A stretch of 10,372 nt of DNA from Candidatus Rifleibacteriota bacterium (GTDB lineage: Bacteria; Riflebacteria; Ozemobacteria; Ozemobacterales; Ozemobacteraceae): positions 1 to 10,372 of the forward strand of contig JAKJFO010000144.1 of assembly GCA_022704885.1 (NCBI GenBank). Reading direction: 5' to 3'. Both the position numbers and the translations under genes were made by a program. Under the pieces are notes generated by a model that saw nothing but the letters and a program-made list of their open reading frames with translations, was not told where the DNA came from and ran no database searches. Positions 1 through 7,461 of this stretch are shown piece by piece (the stretch's first letter is position 1; each line of letters opens with the position of its first letter).

Positions 1-15
1 ACAGCAGTAATCTTC

Positions 16-20
16 AGGAG
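16..20 (+). promoter_or_regulatory. Shine-Dalgarno AGGAG for the TTG-started small protein
   Basis: AGGAG lies 6 nt upstream of the TTG at 27. The same AGGAGAAAG context with 6-nt spacing precedes the RND pump gene at 3152, which supports TTG as a true start here even though no ATG is in position. Confidence 0.6.
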
Positions 21-26
21 AAAGTT

Positions 27-377
27 TTGCAGCATTTTCGTCGCTGGTGCCGGTTTTTCGCATCACTGCTGCTGATTGTGGCAGTGGCAACATTGTTGCA
101 GGGCGTCGGGCACGAAATTTTTCATGAAGCAGGCGAAATGCATTCTCATAATGCCGACACAGCATTTGCCTGCGGCTGCCATGCCGAAGACTGTCATTCA
201 GACCACCACACCTGTTCAAGCCTCTCATGCAGCCAGGGTGCAAGTTTTATCAGTGCTGCCGGCTTCAATTTTCTTCACATCGCCACGATTGAATTTTTCA
301 GACCAGACAGAAGCACATTCGCTCTGCCTCTGGTCACCGAAGACTTTTTCAAACCGCCGATCAACCCCGCCTGCTGA
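27..377 (+). CDS. Small membrane-anchored His/Cys-rich protein, CzcI-like, at the head of the efflux operon
   Basis: This 116-residue protein starts at TTG behind a good AGGAG. Residues 1-7 are basic, about 10-27 form one hydrophobic segment (signal peptide or anchor), and residues 29-68 hold eight His and five Cys (Cys49, 51, 56, 63, 68), followed by a non-repetitive tail ending PPINPAC. The layout (short exported protein, metal-ligand-rich middle, proline-containing C-terminal end, directly upstream of an outer-membrane efflux gene) matches the small CzcI/CopL-type proteins found in front of czc and cop operons. Their exact role is poorly known; periplasmic metal binding or regulation is usually proposed. 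The gap to the next gene is 42 nt with no terminator, so it is probably co-transcribed with the efflux genes. Placement in CzcI is by layout, not by clear sequence match; calling it simply a hypothetical metal-binding protein would also be fair. Confidence 0.7.
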   Translation: MQHFRRWCRFFASLLLIVAVATLLQGVGHEIFHEAGEMHSHNADTAFACGCHAEDCHSDHHTCSSLSCSQGASFISAAGFNFLHIATIEFFRPDRSTFALPLVTEDFFKPPINPAC

Positions 378-419
378 CTCAGAAACACTTTTTAACTGAA
401 AAGCAAAGCGGAGGTATTT

Positions 420-1664
420 ATGCGCATTTTTCTGCGCCGTTTCATTTTTATTCTCATTCTACAGGTTGTCTCGTCGTCATGTCAGGCACTGACTCTGCCT
501 GAAGCACTCGATACAGCCGAGCAGCACCCTTCATTGAAGCTGCACGGTCTCAACATCATCGCCCGTGAACTTGAAGCTGTCGACGCATCGGCAAAAGGCC
601 CGAGCAGTCTTGAAATTTCGACCGAAAACTTCGGCGGCAAATCAGGTTTTGATGAACTCGAAACCACGATTGAATTTTCTGTGCCGCTTCAGAATGCCCG
701 CGTTGTCAGAGCAAAAAAAGCTCTGGCAGAAGCGCAGGTCGGCCTCAGCCATCTCGAAAAGGACGCCACCCGCTGGCTGATAATGAGCCAGGTTTCGCGA
801 GCCTTTCACCGGGCGCTGGTCTTGACCAGTCTGGTTGATGAAGCCCGTGAAAACATCGAAAATGCCCAGAAACTTCTCGATGCGGCAAAAATCATGCACG
901 AATCTGGTTCAGTCGCCGAACAGGAAGTGTTTCAGGCCGAACTGGTCCTGCAGCATTCACAACTTGAGCAACAGACGTTGCAGGGCGAACTCGAAGATGC
1001 GAAGGCCGAATTAACCACCGCCATGGGCCTCGAAACTATCGAAGATTTCGAGGTGGTGGGCTCGATAACCACCGAACTCGAAATTCCTGATTTCGCAACT
1101 CTGCGCGGCATAATCGCCAGTTCACACCCTGATCTGGCGCTGCAGGAAAATGAAAAGACCAGAACCACGGCCCGCCTGAACCTTCTGCGCGCTGAAAGCC
1201 AACCGAGCTGGAGTCTGGTCGCCGGGGCAAAGCATGCCCGAGAAACCGGTTCCAATGACTTTATAATCGGCATTTCTGCCGAAGTGCCGGGTTCAAGAGC
1301 CACCCGTGGTGAAAGAGCCGCCCTGAAAAAAGATGCCGAACGCATTGAACTTGAAAAAACCAACCTGCTCAGAGAACTAAGTTTGAGCCTGCAGAGCGAA
1401 CTGCAGCGTTTCAGACGTCTGCAGAGCCAGACCGCCAGGCTGCGTGATCAGATTGTTCCCGGGGCAATGCAGCTGTTCGAACTCGCACTGGCTGGCTACC
1501 AGCTTGGCAAAACCGATCAGATAGTGGTTCTTCAGGCGCAGAAGGAATATCTCAGCCAGAAGCAGAGCTATCTGCAGAAACTCGACGAACTCTACCAGTC
1601 GGCCGCCGCCATCGAGAACCTGACCGGCTTTCAGAGACGCTCCGCCGTTTCTGTGAGCAAATGA
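420..1664 (+). CDS. czcC: Outer-membrane efflux factor, TolC/CzcC family
   Basis: The 414-residue product is the outer-membrane channel of the tripartite metal efflux complex. GGAGG at 410-414 precedes the ATG by 5 nt. Residues 1 to about 23 form a signal peptide (basic start, hydrophobic core, small residues before LTLPEAL). The mature start LPEALDTAEQHP is the usual opening of an outer-membrane efflux protein (OEP) repeat. Two OEP halves follow, roughly 25-215 and 220-405, rich in long amphipathic Glu/Gln/Leu/Ala helices that in this family form the periplasmic coiled-coil barrel. The length is typical of CzcC/CusC proteins. No Cys is seen at the end of the signal sequence in a clear lipobox, although SSSCQA contains a Cys near the cleavage site, so lipidation as in CusC cannot be excluded. 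It lies immediately before the adaptor gene and overlaps the adaptor's longest possible frame by ATGA. Assignment to metal rather than drug export rests on the neighbours. Confidence 0.92.
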   Translation: MRIFLRRFIFILILQVVSSSCQALTLPEALDTAEQHPSLKLHGLNIIARELEAVDASAKGPSSLEISTENFGGKSGFDELETTIEFSVPLQNARVVRAKKALAEAQVGLSHLEKDATRWLIMSQVSRAFHRALVLTSLVDEARENIENAQKLLDAAKIMHESGSVAEQEVFQAELVLQHSQLEQQTLQGELEDAKAELTTAMGLETIEDFEVVGSITTELEIPDFATLRGIIASSHPDLALQENEKTRTTARLNLLRAESQPSWSLVAGAKHARETGSNDFIIGISAEVPGSRATRGERAALKKDAERIELEKTNLLRELSLSLQSELQRFRRLQSQTARLRDQIVPGAMQLFELALAGYQLGKTDQIVVLQAQKEYLSQKQSYLQKLDELYQSAAAIENLTGFQRRSAVSVSK

Positions 1665-1674
1665 CAAGCAACGC

Positions 1675-1680
1675 AGGAAA
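1675..1680 (+). promoter_or_regulatory. Shine-Dalgarno AGGAAA deciding the adaptor start
   Basis: AGGAAA sits 7 nt upstream of the ATG at 1688. That ATG begins a textbook signal peptide (MKKIHLSL...), whereas the in-frame ATG at 1661 would place nine polar residues before it and has no comparable ribosome site. Confidence 0.55.
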
Positions 1681-1687
1681 AACAACC

Positions 1688-3139
1688 ATGAAAAAAATAC
1701 ATCTCAGTCTGATAATCGTTCTCATCGCTTCTGTCGCCATGACCTTCGCTCCGACCAGACCGCTTCTCAGCCAGGCACACGAACATGGCGAAGCATGCAG
1801 TCACGGGCATGGCGCTGCCGCCGCTCCGAAAGCCGAACCGGCCGCCGATCCACACGCCGGGCACAACCATGCCGCACATGACGATCACGATGATCATGAG
1901 CAGCCTGTTGCCGTAGACCCGCACGCCGGGCACGATCATTCAGGGCATGACCACAGCGCCCACGCTGATTTTTCTGCCATGCCAATCGAAGAGCTCTATA
2001 AGCCTGAATGCGAGCACAAGATCAAAATGATCGACTGCGACGAATGCCGTTATGAACTTGGCGCCGTCAAAATGACCGAGCAGCTCAAAAAAATGCTAAA
2101 AACCAGCCCGCTCTCGACCACGGCCGACAAGCACGAAGTTGCCTTCAAAGGCGAACTCGAAAACGACAATCAGCTGTTCCGCTCGGTTTCGAGCCTGGTT
2201 TCGGGTGTCATTGTCGCAATGCCCGTTAGAAAAGGCGAAATCGTCGAACAGGGCCAGGTGCTTGTCGAAATCGAGAGCCCGGAGCTTTCACACACGGCTC
2301 TCGATCTACAGAAGCTGATTGCCGAACTCGCCCTTGCTGAAAAGAAACTCGCAAGAGAACAGATGCTCAACGAGAAAAAAATCGGTGCTCTGCAGGCGGT
2401 GCAGGAAGCCAAAGCAGCCCGCGACCTGCTCGCAATCGAGATTAAATGCAGTAAAGAGCGCCTGAAACTTTCAGGGCTCAGTGACAGCGAAATCAAAGCC
2501 GTTGCTGCCGGCGGCAACAGCCAGTTGTTCAAGGGCAGGCTCAAGATTGTATCGCCGATCAGAGGCCGGGTATTGATGCTGCACGCCAACATCGGCGGCA
2601 TGGTCAGCGAACGTCAGGCGCTCGTCGACGTTGTCGACATTTCACAACTGCGCGCCGTCGGTCAGATCAAAGAAGCTGATCTGCCCGCGATTGTCAGAGC
2701 CCTGAAAAAGGGCGTTATCAATGGTTATATCACCACTCAGGCCTATCCCGGCTTTCAGTTTCCGGTGCAGGCACTGAGTACCGATGCAGGTCTGAAAACC
2801 GAAACCCGCATGCTCGAAATTCAGCTGGCGGTAAAAAACCCTGACGAACTGCTGCGCCCGGGTATGTTTATTGAAGGCAGCCTGCAGATCGGAGAAGGGG
2901 CTGCCAAACCGGCACTGCCAGCTGCAGCGGTTCTCGAAGACGAAGGCCGGCAGTTCGTTTTTATCAAACATCAGGATTCAATGCTTTTTCGCCGCAATGT
3001 CACCATTGACGGCCAGCAGGGCGATACGGTATTCATCACTTCTGGCATCAAAGCCGGCGATGAAGTGGTTGTCGAAGGCTCATTTCTTCTCAAATCCGAT
3101 ATTCTTCGCGGCAAAATGGGCGCCGGCTGCGCCCATTAA
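1688..3139 (+). CDS. czcB: RND efflux periplasmic adaptor (membrane fusion protein), CzcB type, with His-rich N-terminus
   Basis: This 483-residue adaptor links the inner-membrane pump to the outer-membrane channel and may collect metal in the periplasm. From the ATG at 1688, residues 1 to about 30 are a signal peptide. Residues 31-92 are a low-complexity segment with 16 His, including two DPHAGHxH units. Residues 108-129 carry a Cys/His motif (CEH, then CDECRYELG) seen in many CzcB-type adaptors and likely metal-binding. Then come a lipoyl half (about 167-200, SGVIVAMPVRKGEIVEQGQ), a coiled-coil hairpin (about 200-275), the second lipoyl half (SPIRGRVLMLHANIGG), a beta-barrel with the family signature RPGMFIEG at about 390, and a membrane-proximal domain ending GCAH. 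A nine-residue-longer product from the ATG at 1661, overlapping the upstream stop as ATGA, is possible but less likely. The His-rich segment favours Zn/Co/Cd/Ni over drugs; there is no Met-rich copper site evident. Confidence 0.93.
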   Translation: MKKIHLSLIIVLIASVAMTFAPTRPLLSQAHEHGEACSHGHGAAAAPKAEPAADPHAGHNHAAHDDHDDHEQPVAVDPHAGHDHSGHDHSAHADFSAMPIEELYKPECEHKIKMIDCDECRYELGAVKMTEQLKKMLKTSPLSTTADKHEVAFKGELENDNQLFRSVSSLVSGVIVAMPVRKGEIVEQGQVLVEIESPELSHTALDLQKLIAELALAEKKLAREQMLNEKKIGALQAVQEAKAARDLLAIEIKCSKERLKLSGLSDSEIKAVAAGGNSQLFKGRLKIVSPIRGRVLMLHANIGGMVSERQALVDVVDISQLRAVGQIKEADLPAIVRALKKGVINGYITTQAYPGFQFPVQALSTDAGLKTETRMLEIQLAVKNPDELLRPGMFIEGSLQIGEGAAKPALPAAAVLEDEGRQFVFIKHQDSMLFRRNVTIDGQQGDTVFITSGIKAGDEVVVEGSFLLKSDILRGKMGAGCAH

Positions 3140-3151
3140 CAGGAGAAAGCC

Positions 3152-6100
3152 ATGAACCGACTGTTTAACTTTCTGCTGACGCAACGTTTCTTCATCTTTC
3201 TTCTGACTTTCGTTCTCATCATCACCGGCCTGGTTTCGTGGCACCGCCTGCCAATCGATGCTTTTCCCGATGTTACCAACGTGCAGGTGATGATTCTGAC
3301 GAAAGTTCCCGGGTTTACTTCTATCGATGTCGAACAGCGGGTGACGTTTCCGATCGAACAGCACATGGGTGGCCTGCCGCAGGTAAAGCAGGTCCGCTCC
3401 GTTTCCAAGTCTGAAATTTCTCAGGTCGTCGTCATCTTCGAAGATAACGTCGATATCTACTTTGCCAGACAACAGGTTTTCGAAAGACTGGCCGAAGCGA
3501 GAGAATCGTTGCCCGAAGGCTCAGAACCAGAAATGACACCGATCAGCACTGGTCTTGGCGAAGTCTTTCAATACACTCTCGACAGCGACAAGCTTGACCC
3601 GACCGAACTGCGCACTCTTCAGGACTGGGTGGTGGCGCCGCAGTTGCGCTCGATTCCGGGAGTCACCGAAATCAACAGTTTTGGCGGCTTCGTCAAGCAG
3701 TATCATGTTCTGGTAAAGCCAACCGCTCTCGAAAAATACAACATCACCCTCAGAGAAGTAATCGAGGTCATTGAAGCCAACAATGCCAATGCCGGCGGCT
3801 CATACATCGTCAAAGACTGGCAACAGACCTTCATCAGGTCGCTTGGCCTGCTGAAAAATATCGAAGATATCGGCAACGTCGTCGTCAAAACCAGCAACGG
3901 CATACCGATTCTGCTCAAAGACATTGCCGAGATCGTGCCTGGTACCCAGACCCGTCAGGGTGGCGTCACCCGCGACGATAAGGGAGAAGTGGTCGCCGGC
4001 ATGGTCATCATGCTGCAGGGCGCCAATTCAAAAACTGTCGTCGACCAGGTCAAAGAAAAAATTCCGCAGATTCAGAAGTCTCTGCCTGAAGGGGTAAAGC
4101 TCAATACCTTCTACGACAGAACTTCGCTGATTCAAGCCTGTATTGCAACGGTCATCAACGCCATTACTGAAGGCGGTATCTGCGTTATTTTCGTGCTTTT
4201 TCTGTTTCTGGCAGAGTTGAGAACGGCAATCGTCGTATTGTTTTCGATTCCGCTGACCTTTCTCGTCAGTTTTATCATCATGGATTTCGCCGGCATGTCT
4301 TCGAATCTTATGAGCCTCGGGGGCCTGGCCTTTTCGGTCGGCATGGTCGTCGACGCAAGCATAATTGTCGCTGAAAATGCCAGACGTCATCTGGCCGATG
4401 CAAAACCCGGTGAGAAACGCATCACCGTCATCAACCGGGCAATTCAGGAAGTGGTCAGACCGGTTTCGTTTTCGATATTGATTGTTTCACTGATTCTCGT
4501 GCCTCTGCTGACCCTGCAGGGCATGGAAGGCAAGATGTTCATTCCGCTGGCTCAGACCATGCTGATTTCGATGCTGGTCTCGCTGCTGGTTGCTTTGATC
4601 ATCACACCGTCGGTCAGTGAAAGCCTGCTCCCGGCCGGCAAAGAATATGAATTTCCATTTGTGGCCTGGTTTCACCGCCTTTACTGCAGACTGCTCGATC
4701 TGTTTCTCAGATTTAAATGGGCAACTATTGCAGCTTCCTTCGCCGGGCTGATCTTCACTGCAATGCTCGCTGCCGGGCTTGGAACTGATTTCATGCCCGA
4801 ACTCGATGAGGGGGCCATTGCGATCAACAGCGTCAGACTGCCAAACGCTTCTCTGGCAGGTTCGGTCAAGGTGGCAGATGAAATTGACCGGCTGATCATG
4901 AAGATTCCGGAAGTTGAAACGGTGGTTGCCAAAACCGGCCGCGCCGAAATATCCGAAGACCCTATGGGCCCGGAGCAGACAGACTTCGTCATCATGCTCA
5001 AGTCACGCGAGACTTTTCCGCAGAGGCGCAGCAAAAAGGAAATCATCGAAAACATCAAAACCGTTCTCGCCGAGGTTCCCGGGCTGCGGCATTCTTTCTC
5101 GCAGCCAATCGCCCTGCGTGTTAACGAGCTGATTTCAGGCATTAAAAGCGACGTAGCGGTTAAGGTTTTTGGCGACGACCTCGACAAACTCGCCGAAATC
5201 GCCCGCGAAGTTGCGGTTGTTCTCGCCGGCATACCCGGTGCCGATGACACCAAATCAGCACAACTTTCGGGCATGCACCAGCTTGACCTCGAAATCGACC
5301 GGGCCGCGGCCTCGCGCTACGGGCTGAATTCATCAGAGATTAACGATCTGATCGAAACGGCGGTCGGCGGCCGAATCGTCACGACCATCATCGAAGGTCA
5401 GCGTCGCTTCGCTCTGCAGATACGCTACCCCGAAAATCTTCGCAAAAACGAAAGCGACATCATGAGCCTTAAAATCAGGGCGCCTGAGGGTCAGCTGATA
5501 CCTCTCAGTCAGATAGCCAGACTGAAACCGGTCGAGATACCGATCGAAATAAAGCGGGAAAACGGCATTCGCAGTCTGGTAGTCGAGACCAACGTCAGAA
5601 ACCGCGATCTCGGCAGTTTCATCGCCGATCTGCAGGAACGCCTTGAACCGCTCGAAAAGAAGCTGCCAACTGGCTATTTTCTCTCACTCGGCGGTCAGTT
5701 CGAAAATCAGCAGCGGGCAATGCAGCGCTTGAGCCTGGTAGTGCCGATCGTACTGCTGATGATCATGATTCTTCTGGTTATTGCGCTCGGCAAGCTTCGC
5801 GATGCGGTTCTCGTCATCGCAATTCTGCCGTTTGCCCTTGTCGGCGGCATAGTCGCGCTCTGGCTCTGGAAAATGACGTTCTCCGTTTCGGCGGCAATCG
5901 CCTTTATCGTTCTGCTGGGCGTCGCGGTTCAGGATGGGGTATTGCTGATATCTTTCCTGCGCCAGCTCATTGACGAAGGCGTGCCTTTGAACGAAGCGGT
6001 CAAGCAGGCATGTAATCTGAGATACCGGGCCATCATGATGACGACTCTGACGTCTTTCATCGGCCATGTGCCAATGCTTTTGTCTGACGGTTCAGGTGCC

Positions 6101-6265
6101 GACATTCAGAAACCGCTGGCGCTGGTAGTTAATGGTGGTCTGGTAAGCTCGACGCTGCTGACCCTTTTTGTTCTGCCCGCACTGTTTGCGGTAACCGAAA
6201 GTTTCTTTGCCGGCAGTGATGAAAAAGATCTGGCGGCAACCGTCGAAGAAAAGCCAGAAGCATGA
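3152..6265 (+). CDS. czcA: Heavy-metal RND efflux pump, CzcA family
   Basis: This 1037-residue protein is the inner-membrane proton/metal antiporter of the complex, of normal length for HME-RND pumps. AGGAG at 3141-3145 precedes the ATG by 6 nt, 12 nt after the adaptor stop. TM1 (about 10-28) is followed by the family opening LPIDAFPDVTNVQV. The porter-domain signatures DFMPELDEG, DPMGPEQTD (603-611) and NELISGIKSDVAVKVFGDD closely resemble CzcA. The three positions that are methionine in the CusA copper site align here to Asn559, Gln609 and Glu659, which argues for divalent cations rather than Cu/Ag. In TM4 the proton-relay motif reads GMVVDASIIVAEN (397-409), keeping Asp401 and Glu408, but the earlier Asp of CzcA (DFG) is Ser395. 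The substrate range is therefore probably Zn/Cd/Co/Ni but not fixed by motif. The C-terminal tail after TM12 is short and acidic. Confidence 0.95.
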   Translation: MNRLFNFLLTQRFFIFLLTFVLIITGLVSWHRLPIDAFPDVTNVQVMILTKVPGFTSIDVEQRVTFPIEQHMGGLPQVKQVRSVSKSEISQVVVIFEDNVDIYFARQQVFERLAEARESLPEGSEPEMTPISTGLGEVFQYTLDSDKLDPTELRTLQDWVVAPQLRSIPGVTEINSFGGFVKQYHVLVKPTALEKYNITLREVIEVIEANNANAGGSYIVKDWQQTFIRSLGLLKNIEDIGNVVVKTSNGIPILLKDIAEIVPGTQTRQGGVTRDDKGEVVAGMVIMLQGANSKTVVDQVKEKIPQIQKSLPEGVKLNTFYDRTSLIQACIATVINAITEGGICVIFVLFLFLAELRTAIVVLFSIPLTFLVSFIIMDFAGMSSNLMSLGGLAFSVGMVVDASIIVAENARRHLADAKPGEKRITVINRAIQEVVRPVSFSILIVSLILVPLLTLQGMEGKMFIPLAQTMLISMLVSLLVALIITPSVSESLLPAGKEYEFPFVAWFHRLYCRLLDLFLRFKWATIAASFAGLIFTAMLAAGLGTDFMPELDEGAIAINSVRLPNASLAGSVKVADEIDRLIMKIPEVETVVAKTGRAEISEDPMGPEQTDFVIMLKSRETFPQRRSKKEIIENIKTVLAEVPGLRHSFSQPIALRVNELISGIKSDVAVKVFGDDLDKLAEIAREVAVVLAGIPGADDTKSAQLSGMHQLDLEIDRAAASRYGLNSSEINDLIETAVGGRIVTTIIEGQRRFALQIRYPENLRKNESDIMSLKIRAPEGQLIPLSQIARLKPVEIPIEIKRENGIRSLVVETNVRNRDLGSFIADLQERLEPLEKKLPTGYFLSLGGQFENQQRAMQRLSLVVPIVLLMIMILLVIALGKLRDAVLVIAILPFALVGGIVALWLWKMTFSVSAAIAFIVLLGVAVQDGVLLISFLRQLIDEGVPLNEAVKQACNLRYRAIMMTTLTSFIGHVPMLLSDGSGADIQKPLALVVNGGLVSSTLLTLFVLPALFAVTESFFAGSDEKDLAATVEEKPEA

Positions 6266-6305
6266 TATTATCCGGCAAAAAGAATAACTGCGAAGGAAAA
6301 CGAAA

Positions 6306-7295
6306 ATGACGACAGACCACAACCATGATCATGACCACGATTGCGGGCACGCGCATGATCACAGTCATACCCACGACCACAGTCACGGTCATGGACACGG
6401 ACATCACCATCATGGCCCGGTTGATTACAGCCGCGCCTTTGCGATCGGCGTCACTCTCAACGTCGGCTTCGCCACGGCTGAAGCAGTCTACGGCTATCTC
6501 GCCGGTTCACTCGCCCTGGTGGCTGATGCCGGCCATAACTTCAGCGATGTTCTTGGCCTGATTCTCGCGTGGGGGGCCGCCTGGCTCTCGCATAAACGGC
6601 CATCTGAAAGGCGCACCTACGGGCTGCGCAGCTCTTCGATTCTCGCTGCAATGTTCAATGCCGTGCTGCTTCTCGTAGCCATCGGCGCCATCGCCTGGGA
6701 AGCCATCAGAAGATTCAGCGAGCCGGCACCGGTTGCCGGCGCCACGATCATCTGGGTAGCGCTCATCGGTATTGTCATCAATACGGCCACCGCCCTGCTG
6801 TTCATGTCGGGTCGCAAGGACGATCTGAACATCAGAGGCGCATTTCTGCACATGGCCGCTGACGCCGCGGTTTCGGCCGGCGTCGTCATTGCCGGGATAG
6901 CCATCATGCAGACCGGCTGGCAATGGATTGACCCGGTCGTCAGCCTGATCATCGCCGCCGTCATCTTCGTCGGCACCTGGAGCCTGCTGCGCGAATCGCT
7001 TGATCTGGCTCTGCACGCGGTTCCTGAAGGCATCGACCCACAGGAGGTCAGCAACTATCTCGCAGGATTACCTGGCGTTGTTGCAGTACATGACCTGCAC
7101 ATCTGGGGCATGAGCACGACCGAGACAGCTCTGACTGCACACCTGGTAAAACCAGATCACAGCAATGACGATGAGCTGATTGCCAAGGCAAGCAAGGAAC
7201 TGAATGAACACTTCAAAATCGCTCATACCACCATCCAGTGGGAGAGAAGCGACTCGACCTGCCCCACCAAAGGCGGCGCCTGCGACCACTGCTGA
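6306..7295 (+). CDS. czcD: Cation diffusion facilitator (CDF) zinc/cobalt/cadmium exporter, CzcD/ZitB type
   Basis: This 329-residue inner-membrane antiporter moves Zn2+ or related ions from cytoplasm to periplasm, feeding the RND complex. AAGGA at 6293-6297 lies 8 nt upstream of the ATG, 40 nt after the pump gene, with no terminator between. Residues 5-36 contain 17 His, alternating with Asp, Ser and Gly, and end in four consecutive His. Six membrane segments follow. TM2 carries H77xxxD81 (DAGHNFSD) and TM5 carries H182xxxD186, the two halves of the tetrahedral transport site of Zn-CDF proteins. His in the first TM2 position is typical of Zn/Cd selective members. The cytoplasmic C-terminal domain (from about 215) has the usual HDLHIWGMSTTETALTAHLV core. 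The last residues form a Cys-rich end, STCPTKGGACDHC, that may add another metal site. Confidence 0.95.
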   Translation: MTTDHNHDHDHDCGHAHDHSHTHDHSHGHGHGHHHHGPVDYSRAFAIGVTLNVGFATAEAVYGYLAGSLALVADAGHNFSDVLGLILAWGAAWLSHKRPSERRTYGLRSSSILAAMFNAVLLLVAIGAIAWEAIRRFSEPAPVAGATIIWVALIGIVINTATALLFMSGRKDDLNIRGAFLHMAADAAVSAGVVIAGIAIMQTGWQWIDPVVSLIIAAVIFVGTWSLLRESLDLALHAVPEGIDPQEVSNYLAGLPGVVAVHDLHIWGMSTTETALTAHLVKPDHSNDDELIAKASKELNEHFKIAHTTIQWERSDSTCPTKGGACDHC

Positions 7296-7411
7296 ATATT
7301 AACGCTGCGCCAGTGAAGTTCAACCAGCCTGCCGGCCCGTTATATCAGTCGGCTCGTCTTAAAAAGAATTGTGAACTATTAGATGCAAGCGCCTTGAAAA
7401 AGCACAAATCA

Positions 7412-7445
7412 AAACTCCCCGCCGGAGAAAGCCGGCGGGGAGTTT
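7412..7445. terminator. Bidirectional intrinsic terminator between convergent operons
   Basis: A perfect 14-bp stem (7412-7425 pairing with 7432-7445) encloses a 6-nt loop AGAAAG; eight of the stem pairs are consecutive G/C. On the plus strand a CTGTTTTTG run follows, and on the minus strand the exit side reads TTTTGATTTG. It lies 116 nt after the CDF stop and 16 nt past the arsM stop, so it can end both the rightward metal operon and the leftward ars operon. The 7296-7411 stretch before it shows no gene. Confidence 0.85.
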
Positions 7446-7461
7446 CTGTTTTTGCAGTAAA

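Noticed and set aside
1..10. TAA at 8-10 as the end of an upstream gene
   Set aside because: Only two codons would be visible; nothing supports a coding frame there.
1661..1687. ATG at 1661 as start of the adaptor, overlapping the upstream stop as ATGA
   Set aside because: Possible coupling arrangement, but the ATG at 1688 has its own Shine-Dalgarno and begins a proper signal peptide; the nine added residues would precede it.
1849..1945. Direct repeat containing CACGCCGGGCAC, considered as a regulatory or recombination repeat
   Set aside because: Both copies are in frame and encode the duplicated DPHAGH unit of the adaptor; protein-level duplication explains it.
4681..5274. 197-codon minus-strand frame opposite the RND pump
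   Set aside because: A Ser/Arg-rich antisense shadow of the pump gene with no start signal or recognisable domain; the plus strand is clearly coding.
6306..6415. Apparent short tandem repeat (CAY/GAY-rich) at the start of the CDF gene
   Set aside because: It is the codon pattern of the His/Asp-rich N-terminus, not an independent repeat element or CRISPR.
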